Shown here one piece after another: positions 1 to 5,447 of a stretch of DNA of 17,954 nt. This stretch comes from Holosporales bacterium (GTDB lineage Bacteria; Pseudomonadota; Alphaproteobacteria; RUG11792). The position numbers were made by a program, and so were the translations under genes. Every line of letters begins with the position of its first letter. The stretch's first letter is position 1. The DNA is taken from the NCBI GenBank assembly GCA_031262205.1, contig JAISID010000015.1:1-17954 (forward strand), read 5' to 3'. The notes under the pieces were generated by a model. The model did no database searches. It was not told the origin of the DNA and saw only the letters and a program-made list of their open reading frames with translations.

Positions 1-152
1 TAATGGAAAGCGAGATTATTAAAGACTATCGGGAAACCGTGAAATACACGGCGAATATATTAAATACTAAAGAACTTGAGCTTCCGCTTATTATTAAAGA
101 TGAAAAGGTATACAAAGACCTAGGGAAAGCATATAAACAGTATCTTCCGTAA
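1..152 (+). CDS. 3' end of an unrecognised gene (partial)
   Basis: An open frame runs from the left edge to a TAA at 150-152 and encodes at least 49 residues, rich in Lys, Glu, Tyr and Leu, ending in KAYKQYLP. The frame is still open at base 1, so this is probably the C-terminus of a longer protein. An ATG lies at 3-5, but its upstream region is outside the window, so a 49-residue mini-gene cannot be excluded. No signal peptide, membrane segment or family motif is visible and I do not recognise it. A short GC hairpin (GCCG 154-157 / CGGC 165-168) follows the stop directly, without a T-run. The gene converges on valS across a 640-bp gap. Confidence 0.5.
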   Translation, partial: MESEIIKDYRETVKYTANILNTKELELPLIIKDEKVYKDLGKAYKQYLP

Positions 153-256
153 CGCCGATATAAGCGGCAGACGAGCGACGGTCTAGAAGGTATGCAAAAA
201 ACCCGTCGCCAGTCGGGATTAGTAAATTGCAAAAAAAAAAATTACAAAGCATTAAG

Positions 257-280
257 AAAATGTTTCACGTGAAACATTTT
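257..280. promoter_or_regulatory. parS: parS centromere site (ParB binding)
   Basis: The 16-bp core TGTTTCACGTGAAACA lies at 261-276. It sits inside a 24-bp perfect palindrome because AAAA (257-260) pairs with TTTT (277-280). The core matches the conserved chromosomal parS sequence bound by ParB/Spo0J in many bacteria, including Caulobacter. ParB loads here, spreads as a CTP-dependent clamp and, with ParA, segregates the origin region; it also recruits SMC. A perfect 16-mer match in a non-coding gap is very unlikely by chance. No parA or parB lies in the window, and only this one site is seen. It suggests, but does not prove, that this locus is in the origin-proximal part of the chromosome. 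Confidence 0.9.
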
Positions 281-470
281 GCTGCGGCAATAGCGCGGTT
301 ATGTAATAACGGAGCTTGGCGTTGCTTCGAAATCATTTCCTAATATTTCTGTGAATAGAAAAACATACCTGATAACAGAGGAAACAATTGCCAGTTAAAA
401 TTAGTTTATTACAGCTGAAATTCTGAAAGGGCGTAGAATTGTTCGAAGGTACTTACAAAATTATATCCAC

Positions 471-616
471 AATATTTCTCTTTTGGCTCCTACGATTATA
501 CCGATTTATTAGAAGCGTAACTTGTCAAGGGACGCTTCGCTTTGCTCGGCTCTCACGCCCTTGACAAGACGCTTTATAAATCGGTCGAGATATCCTCGTT
601 CCAAAAGATAAATATT
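471..616. repeat. Nested palindromic repeat, copy 1
   Basis: This 146-bp imperfect palindrome shares both arms and the loop with a second copy at 4952-5100. The outer arms (471-486 and 601-616) pair at 15 of 16 positions. After an unpaired region on each side, the middle arms ACCGATTTAT (500-509) / ATAAATCGGT (576-585) and AAGCGT (513-518) / ACGCTT (569-574) pair. The inner arms CTTGTCAAGGG (521-531) / CCCTTGACAAG (558-568) pair perfectly and enclose a 26-nt loop. It has no coding capacity. The design resembles non-autonomous palindromic elements such as MITE, ERIC or Rickettsia palindromic elements in general form, but I do not recognise this sequence. As RNA or single-stranded DNA it would fold strongly. 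Confidence 0.85.
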
Positions 617-796
617 ATCGGGGACGGTTTATGTCTTATAGTCTAGTTTCTCGTCGTTAACGTCGGTATTGGGAGGGAGAAGCGAGCGCGGGTAATTCGC
701 CAGTATCTTCTAAGCTGAAAAAATCATTCTCTGACGAGCTATAATAATTTTGCCGACGCAGTATTTATTTAAAATCCCAAGGTACGATTCCGAAGA

Positions 797-3088
797 TTAT
801 TGTCTGATAATTCCAGCGATATTTTTTAATTCTCCCGACCAGTTGTTAAGTCTTTCAAGCAGCGAGGCGTATTCTGAACTTTGCCCTTCGCTTGCTTGTT
901 TTTCAGACCTTATGGCGTGAATCAATTCGACAAATTCATCGACTTCTTTTTCAATGGACGGTTCTGCGTCTTCAATATTGACGGGAGCAGCCAAAATAAA
1001 TGTGTCGCATATGCCGAGAGACTTGGCCAAGTAATCGGTTACGAACGGAATAAACGGGTTAACAATCCTTAAAAATTCGGCAAATACGGCTCCCGCAACC
1101 GATTTTGTTTCTTGATCGTCTTGGAATTTCATAGCTTCTATGAAGAAATCGCAGAATATATCGCGGATAAAAAACTGGATGTTTCGAGTTGCGTAATCAA
1201 AACGATATTCCTTTATATTTTGACTTATTTCGTCTTGGAACTTTTTTAACTTGGCGACAATCCACCGATTCAATTTTCCTTTTACTTGTATATCCGTTAA
1301 TTTTTTATCAAACGGAACTTCTTTTGATTGCAAGAATCTAGCGGCGTTCCATATCTTTGTTATGAAATTGCGACTGATTTTTACATGCTCTTTCCCTAGT
1401 TTGACGTCTCGTCCAGGGACGGATAAGAAGGCCAATGTAAACCTTAGAGCATCGGCTCCATATTCTTCCATAAGTTCGAGCGGATTAATTACGTTTCCCT
1501 TCGACTTCGACATTTTTTGCCCATGTTCGTCGCGAACAAGAGCGTGAATATAAACGTCTTTAAACGGTATTTTCTTCATGAAATGCAGACTCGCCATAAT
1601 CATTCTGGCAACCCAGAAGAACAATATATCGAATCCCGTAACGAGAACGGAGGTAGGGTAGAATTTTTGTAACCTATCGGTTTTTCCAGGCCAACCAAGG
1701 GTCGCAAACGGCCATAGAGCCGATGAAAACCATGTGTCTAAGACGTCCGTTTCGCGTCTTAACTTTTCTTTTGCAATCCCAAGTTTGGCAGCTTCCGCAG
1801 CGGCTTCCTCTTCCGTTCGTTCGACAAATATTTCTCCGTTCGGTCCAAACCAAGCTGGGATTTGATGTCCCCACGCGATTTGTCTTGAGACGCACCACGG
1901 TTCGATGTTTCTCATCCACTCGAAATATGTGTTCTTCCATTTCTCGGGATAAAACTTAATTTCTCCGTCTTCGACGACTTTTATCGCATCCTTAGCCATA
2001 GCTTTGGCGTCGACAAACCATTGGTCTGTTAAGAGAGGCTCGATTACCGTGTCCGATCTATCGCCGTACGGTACCGAGTGAACTATTTCTTCTTCTTTAA
2101 CCAAAATACCGTCTTCTTTGAGTTTTTCTACCAGCAACTTTCTCGCTTTCTTAACATACAGTCCATTGACGAACTCGGGGACGTAATCGGATGTCGTATG
2201 TCCGTTTTGATCGACGACGGTAATCATTTCCAAATTGTGACGTTTACCGATAGCGAAGTCGTTAAAATGATGAGCTGGAGTTACTTTAAGGCAACCGGTT
2301 CCTTTTTCCATATCGACGTACCCGTCCGCTATGATAGGAATTTCTCTATTAACATACGGTATAATCGCGATTTTGCCGACTAACTTTTTATATCTACCGT
2401 CGTCGGGATGAACGGCTATTGCGGAGTCTCCAAACATCGTTTCAGGTCTTGTCGTCGCGATTGTGACAAATTCTTCAGAATCTGCAATTTTATATTTTAT
2501 ATGCCAAAGAATTCCCTTTTCTTCTTTGTTTTGAATTTCGAGATCGGAAATGGCCGTTTTAAGTTTCGTATCCCAATTAACTAATCTTTTCGCTCTAAAA
2601 ATCAATCCGTCTTTATAAAGAGCGACAAAAGCTTCGACTACCGCTTTCTGAAAATTCTCGTCCATCGTAAATCTCGACAGCTCCCAAGAGGCCGAACATC
2701 CAAGCGCTTTTTGTTGATCGAATATCAAATTTCCAGACTTATTTTTCCACTCCCAAATTTTGGAGATTAACTCTTCTCGAGTTAATGATTTAGCGTCAAT
2801 CCCCGCCGCCTCCAACTCTCTTGTAACAACCATTTGAGTTGCGATTCCAGCATGATCCATACCGGGTTGCCATAGAACGTTCGCATTGTTCTGTCTATGA
2901 TACCTTACGAGGATATCCTGAATCGTACAGTTCAAAGCGTGTCCTAAATGCAAACTGCCTGTCACGTTTGGCGGCGGCATAAGGATTGAAAAACTTTTAT
3001 TACAGCTGTTTGACGGGCTAAATTCATCTATTGTATTTTGATAAATTTCTTGTTCAAACTGCTTGGGACTATATGTTTTATCCAACAT
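797..3088 (-). CDS. valS: Valine--tRNA ligase, C-terminally shortened
   Basis: A class Ia aminoacyl-tRNA synthetase that charges tRNA-Val with valine in the cytoplasm and edits mischarged threonine. Visible features in order: the MPPPNVTGSLHLGH catalytic signature (residues 37-50); the CP1 editing domain with TTRPET (212-217) and AVHPDD (225-230); PWCVSRQIAWGHQIPAW (397-413); the KMSKS loop (525-529); and a helical anticodon-binding domain from about 560. It is the bacterial type and is closest in feel to alphaproteobacterial enzymes. At 763 residues it is well below the usual 870-950. The protein stops inside the end of the anticodon-binding domain, and the usual Lys/Glu-rich C-terminal coiled coil is absent. 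None of the three downstream frames restores it. The start is 3 nt after the rpsU stop; a GAAGGA inside the end of rpsU can serve as ribosome binding site. Confidence 0.95.
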   Translation of the reverse strand: MLDKTYSPKQFEQEIYQNTIDEFSPSNSCNKSFSILMPPPNVTGSLHLGHALNCTIQDILVRYHRQNNANVLWQPGMDHAGIATQMVVTRELEAAGIDAKSLTREELISKIWEWKNKSGNLIFDQQKALGCSASWELSRFTMDENFQKAVVEAFVALYKDGLIFRAKRLVNWDTKLKTAISDLEIQNKEEKGILWHIKYKIADSEEFVTIATTRPETMFGDSAIAVHPDDGRYKKLVGKIAIIPYVNREIPIIADGYVDMEKGTGCLKVTPAHHFNDFAIGKRHNLEMITVVDQNGHTTSDYVPEFVNGLYVKKARKLLVEKLKEDGILVKEEEIVHSVPYGDRSDTVIEPLLTDQWFVDAKAMAKDAIKVVEDGEIKFYPEKWKNTYFEWMRNIEPWCVSRQIAWGHQIPAWFGPNGEIFVERTEEEAAAEAAKLGIAKEKLRRETDVLDTWFSSALWPFATLGWPGKTDRLQKFYPTSVLVTGFDILFFWVARMIMASLHFMKKIPFKDVYIHALVRDEHGQKMSKSKGNVINPLELMEEYGADALRFTLAFLSVPGRDVKLGKEHVKISRNFITKIWNAARFLQSKEVPFDKKLTDIQVKGKLNRWIVAKLKKFQDEISQNIKEYRFDYATRNIQFFIRDIFCDFFIEAMKFQDDQETKSVAGAVFAEFLRIVNPFIPFVTDYLAKSLGICDTFILAAPVNIEDAEPSIEKEVDEFVELIHAIRSEKQASEGQSSEYASLLERLNNWSGELKNIAGIIRQ

Positions 3089-3091
3089 AGT

Positions 3092-3298
3092 TTATACGCG
3101 TCCTTCTTTTTCTGTCCGTCTTCTATTAAACTTCTTTGATCTTCTGAGCGAATCCGCGCGTTTGCGAGCTTTCTTTTCAGAGGGCTTTTCGAAGTGTCTG
3201 TGAATCTTCATGTCTTTATATATTCCTTCTCTTTGCATTTTTCTTTTTAATATTCTTAACGCTTGATCCACATTATTATCATTAACCGTAACTTCCAT
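3092..3298 (-). CDS. rpsU: 30S ribosomal protein bS21
   Basis: A small, very basic 68-residue protein that assembles late on the 30S platform near the anti-Shine-Dalgarno end of 16S rRNA and helps initiation. The N-terminal part (VNDNNVDQALRILKRKMQRE) and the basic helix after residue 35 (HRHFEKPSEKKARKRADSLRR) are the family pattern, and the length is normal. The start is supported by a strong AGGAGG on the minus strand at 3311-3316. The closer GAGGA (3303-3307) may also contribute. The gene is followed after 3 nt by valS, so the two are probably cotranscribed. A candidate promoter lies about 50 bp upstream. Confidence 0.95.
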   Translation of the reverse strand: MEVTVNDNNVDQALRILKRKMQREGIYKDMKIHRHFEKPSEKKARKRADSLRRSKKFNRRRTEKEGRV

Positions 3299-3346
3299 TT
3301 TTTCCTCATCCCTCCTTTCTGTAAAACTCAGCGCGACATAACTATT

Positions 3347-3375
3347 TTTGTAACATAAATCCGAACGGTTTGCAA
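3347..3375 (-). promoter_or_regulatory. Candidate sigma70 promoter for rpsU-valS
   Basis: On the minus strand, TTGCAA (3375-3370) is followed after exactly 17 nt by TACAAA (3352-3347), preceded by TGT, so it also resembles an extended -10. Transcription would begin near 3340 and leave a leader of about 40 nt before rpsU. Matches to consensus are 4 of 6 in both boxes. Position and spacing are what raise confidence. Confidence 0.5.
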
Positions 3376-3417
3376 GAAAGAATGCCGTCTTCTTTTTCCG
3401 TATGAATTAGAAGACTT

Positions 3418-3426
3418 TGATATAAT
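3418..3426 (+). promoter_or_regulatory. Extended -10 element, far from any gene start
   Basis: TGATATAAT is a perfect extended -10 (TGnTATAAT). No good -35 lies at the proper distance, which extended -10 promoters can tolerate. Initiation near 3433 would give lysC a leader of about 220 nt or drive an unannotated short RNA. It is read away from rpsU. Confidence 0.35.
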
Positions 3427-3497
3427 GCGAATGTCTGTTCCTAAGGAAGTATTGCGGTTATATTGAGTCGCCTTCAAAAGGTGTGGTTTGCTTGGGC

Positions 3498-3526
3498 TTG
3501 AAAGCGTTGTGTTTTCATGACATAAT
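3498..3526 (+). promoter_or_regulatory. Candidate sigma70 promoter for lysC
   Basis: TTGAAA (3498-3503) is followed after exactly 17 nt by CATAAT (3521-3526), with TG at 3518-3519 giving an extended -10 as well. Each box matches consensus at 5 of 6 positions. Transcription would start near 3533, leaving a leader of about 120 nt before lysC that contains the short ORF beginning at 3557. Confidence 0.6.
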
Positions 3527-3556
3527 ACGAAGAGCGAACGCGGTCAATCTTTAGCG

Positions 3557-3655
3557 ATGTCCACAATGGTTTTTTTTAAAATTTTTTTCTATCGATTAAA
3601 TATTAAAACGGACGCGAACGTTAAGTTGAAAACTGCTGGGTTGTTTCCCTTATGA
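3557..3655 (+). CDS. Possible 32-codon leader ORF overlapping lysC start
   Basis: An ATG at 3557 opens a 32-codon frame that ends in TGA at 3653-3655. It overlaps the lysC ATG (3652-3654) in the ATGA arrangement typical of translational coupling. The peptide begins MSTMVFFKIFFYRLN, so it is hydrophobic and Phe-rich at first, then becomes Lys- and Thr-containing. No Shine-Dalgarno precedes either this ATG or the one at 3566, which weakens the call. In its favour, lysC itself has no Shine-Dalgarno and would need such coupling. There is no run of Lys, Thr, Met or Ile codons of the kind expected for classic attenuation. A chance ORF of this length is plausible in AT-rich DNA. Confidence 0.3.
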   Translation: MSTMVFFKIFFYRLNIKTDANVKLKTAGLFPL

Positions 3656-4755
3656 AACTTTGCGTTTTAAAATTCGGCGGTTCTTCCGTCGCGACCACAA
3701 GCCGTATAAAACATGTTTCGGAGATAATCGCCAGCTACGTTTTCAATGGAAAAAGGGTTGTTGTCATAACGTCCGCTATGCAAGGAGTAACCAATCAGTT
3801 AATCGAATTAACAAAGGCGTTTAACAATTCTTCGCTTAATCGAGAATACGATGCGGTTGTAAGTTCTGGAGAGTTGGTTGCAGCCGGTCTTTTGGCTATG
3901 AGGTTAAATTCGATTGGAATAAAAGCAAAGTCTTTAAATGCTTGGCAAATACCAATCAAGATAAAAGGCGAATTTTCAGACGCTTTTATAGAGCGCGTCA
4001 ATAAAGATAAAATTCTTGAGGAGATTGAACAGGGGATAGTTCCCATTATTACTGGTTTTCAAGGCATATCTGAAAGCGGGGATGTTTACACTATAGGAAG
4101 GGGCGGCTCGGACGCCACCGCCTGCGCCGTTGCAAGCGTCATGAACGCCGACGAATGTTGTATTTATACCGACGTCGACGGCGTGTATACGGCAGATCCT
4201 AGGATTGTTCTCAAAGCGCGGCGACTTAAAGAAGTATCGTACGACGAAATGTTAGAATTGGCGCGTTGCGGAGCGCGAGTCCTTCAAGCAAAATCTATCG
4301 ACATAGCGAAACAATACGAGGTTTCTTTAAAGGTTTTATCGAGTTTCACAACGCAAGGGGAGACGATAATAGCGAAGAAAACAGATTACTTATCAAATAG
4401 AGAAATCGCCGGTATCGCTTATAATACTAATATGGCGATGGCTACGGGGAATGTTGAGACCGACGATTTGCCAAATATAGAACGCGTTTCTGCCGATACG
4501 TTCATATTTCCCAAATCTTGTGAACTTAAGGAAAGCGCCGCCATAGTAGATAATAATATAGGAATCGTCTCCATAGTCGGCAAGGGAACAAAATCTAATC
4601 CCGAAATGTTTCGGGAGGAAATAATCTCTTATATTAAGGGGCGTTCAATGCAGATAAAATATGTTTATGAAAAAGACCTTTCCTTATCGTTAGTAGCGCC
4701 TTTTCAACAAACGGAGATAACTGCGAACCTGATTCATTCTTATCTTTTTGAATAG
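3652..4755 (+). CDS. lysC: Aspartate kinase with shortened regulatory region
   Basis: Phosphorylates L-aspartate with ATP to give 4-phosphoaspartate, the first step towards diaminopimelate/lysine, threonine and methionine. The amino-acid kinase domain is intact: KFGGSSV (7-13), SSGELVAAGLLA (71-82), GFQGIS (135-140), GRGGSDATA (149-157), and TDVDGVYTADPR (173-184). The part after about residue 250 should hold two ACT domains for feedback control. Here only about 115 residues remain; a clear second-ACT-like segment starts near GIVSIVGKG (304-312), while the first ACT is reduced and lacks the usual glycine-containing turn and NVDMI-type effector-binding strand. Total length is 367 residues against about 400-420. 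ATG 3652 is the only sensible start, yet it has no Shine-Dalgarno and overlaps a short upstream ORF. Confidence 0.93.
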   Translation: MKLCVLKFGGSSVATTSRIKHVSEIIASYVFNGKRVVVITSAMQGVTNQLIELTKAFNNSSLNREYDAVVSSGELVAAGLLAMRLNSIGIKAKSLNAWQIPIKIKGEFSDAFIERVNKDKILEEIEQGIVPIITGFQGISESGDVYTIGRGGSDATACAVASVMNADECCIYTDVDGVYTADPRIVLKARRLKEVSYDEMLELARCGARVLQAKSIDIAKQYEVSLKVLSSFTTQGETIIAKKTDYLSNREIAGIAYNTNMAMATGNVETDDLPNIERVSADTFIFPKSCELKESAAIVDNNIGIVSIVGKGTKSNPEMFREEIISYIKGRSMQIKYVYEKDLSLSLVAPFQQTEITANLIHSYLFE

Positions 4756-4934
4756 CCTGCTCTATAAAAAGTCGCCGGTGGAAAATTTTGAGTTTTATGA
4801 GAGGCAAAAGCTAGAAATTATTTAGCGATCATTCCTTAACGTACGGTCGTAACTTCAAAGCGCGATTTTTAAGAAGAATCAAGGAATCATGCCTTAATGC
4901 TAAAAGTCCAATTTATGATTAATCAAGGGGGGTT

Positions 4935-4961
4935 ATTATAGTTTACGCCTATAATATTTTT
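4935..4961 (+). terminator. Possible weak terminator downstream of lysC
   Basis: ATTATAG (4935-4941) and CTATAAT (4949-4955) form a perfect 7-bp stem around a 7-nt loop, followed by a T-rich stretch (ATTTTTC). The stem is AT-rich and therefore weak. It lies 180 bp after the lysC stop and overlaps the left end of the palindromic repeat. The repeat itself may be the stronger transcription block. Confidence 0.3.
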
Positions 4962-5100
4962 CTTTTGGCTCACTTCGATTATACCGATTTATTAAAAGCG
5001 TAACTTGTCAAGGGACGCCTTGCTTTGCTCGGCTCTCACGCCCTTGACAAGTCGCTTTATAAATCGGTCTCGTTTCTCTCGTTCCAAAAGATAAATATTA
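4952..5100. repeat. Nested palindromic repeat, copy 2
   Basis: A 149-bp element in the same orientation as the copy at 471-616. The outer arms (4952-4968 and 5084-5100) pair at 16 of 17 positions. The inner 28 bp are ACCGATTTAT, AAAGCG and ACTTGTCAAGGG on the left, complementary to the right-hand CCCTTGACAAGT, CGCTTT and ATAAATCGGT. The left arm carries two extra TA dinucleotides, which would bulge out. The loop (5015-5040) differs from that of copy 1 at only two positions. Arms and loop are conserved while the unpaired shoulders (4969-4982 and 5069-5083) vary more, which fits selection or recent common origin of a folded element. Similarity continues about 20 bp past the right end. Confidence 0.85.
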
Positions 5101-5353
5101 TTGGGGGAGCGGTTGGTCTTTAACATCAATTACGGCTTATATGGAGCTATATAAAATGCGCGGTCCCCCGCCAGATAAACTGGGGTTCTTGTAAATAAAG
5201 CTTCGCTGCGGAATTTGAACGGCTCGCAAATATATTTAAGGTTATTCTTTCGTGAAAAATGTTATGGTCGCGCATGGGGGATGATTTCCAACCGTAAGTT
5301 ATAATGGGTCGTTTCCCTAGAATTTTTCTAGTAAGTTTTTGTGTTATTTAGTG

Positions 5354-5382
5354 TTGACAGAGTTATTGCGGCGTGATACATT
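5354..5382 (+). promoter_or_regulatory. sigma70-type promoter of the str-S10-spc operon
   Basis: A perfect -35 TTGACA (5354-5359) is followed after exactly 17 nt by TACATT (5377-5382), 4 of 6 to TATAAT. Transcription would start near 5389 and give a leader of about 60 nt before rpsL. No comparable promoter is evident in the short gaps of the downstream genes, so this probably drives the whole array. Confidence 0.7.
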
Positions 5383-5447
5383 AGAGCATAATGTTTTAGC
5401 GAAGAAGTAAGCTCGCGGTGTTTTTTATCTGCTTATAAAAGGAAATA

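Larger units (their letters stand above)
153..796. other. Non-coding region with parS and a palindromic repeat
   Basis: This is a gap of about 640 bp between two convergent genes, with no ORF that looks coding. It contains a 7-bp inverted repeat GCGACGG (175-181) / CCGTCGC (203-209); an overlapping CCCG (202-205) / CGGG (214-217) hairpin that on the minus strand is followed by six T (201-196) and could be a weak terminator for minus-strand transcription; an 11-A tract at 231-241; the parS palindrome (257-280); one near-match to a DnaA box (ATATCCACA, 463-471, 8 of 9 to TTATCCACA); and copy 1 of the long palindromic repeat (471-616). No clear terminator follows valS directly in 617-796, and no tRNA-like fold was found. 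Confidence 0.6.
3299..3651. other. Divergent intergenic region between rpsU and lysC
   Basis: About 350 bp between divergently read genes. It holds a minus-strand promoter candidate for rpsU-valS (3347-3375), two plus-strand promoter candidates (3418-3426 and 3498-3526), and a short ORF (from 3557) that runs into the lysC start. It also has an unusual T8-A4-T7 tract at 3570-3588. No lysine riboswitch can be recognised; the leader expected from the nearer promoter, about 120 nt, is shorter than known lysine riboswitches. Confidence 0.55.
4756..5447. other. Non-coding gap before the ribosomal operon
   Basis: About 690 bp without a plausible gene. It contains an AT-rich hairpin (4935-4955), copy 2 of the nested palindromic repeat (4952-5100), a CCCC/GGGG inverted pair around 5164-5187, a TATAAT at 5300-5305 without a good -35, a 6-bp hairpin CTAGAA (5317-5322) / TTCTAG (5326-5331) followed shortly by TTTTT, and the rpsL promoter (5354-5382). 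No tRNA, and no rpoBC or rplKAJL genes, precede rpsL here. Confidence 0.6.

Noticed and set aside
26..232. A 68-codon minus-strand ORF near the left edge
   Set aside because: It is antisense to the plus-strand gene tail, has no convincing ribosome binding site, and its composition (Arg, Ser, Tyr and Cys rich) looks like a shadow translation.
408..419. 12-bp sequence TTATTACAGCTG shared with 2999-3010 inside valS
   Set aside because: Several shared 12-mers are expected by chance in 18 kb, and there is no flanking similarity.
463..471. DnaA box ATATCCACA
   Set aside because: A single 8-of-9 match is expected by chance in a window of this size, and no cluster accompanies it.
471..616. The palindromic repeat as a CRISPR unit or tRNA gene
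   Set aside because: There is one copy per locus with no spacer array, and no cloverleaf or T-loop sequence can be formed.
3433..3651. A lysine riboswitch in front of lysC
   Set aside because: No recognisable five-helix lysine-box core or terminator hairpin could be drawn; the leader contains T-runs and a short ORF instead.
5317..5331. Hairpin CTAGAA/TTCTAG followed by TTTTT just before the rpsL promoter, as a terminator
   Set aside because: The stem is 6 bp and AT-rich with a 3-nt loop, and the T-run does not directly follow it; too weak to list as a feature.
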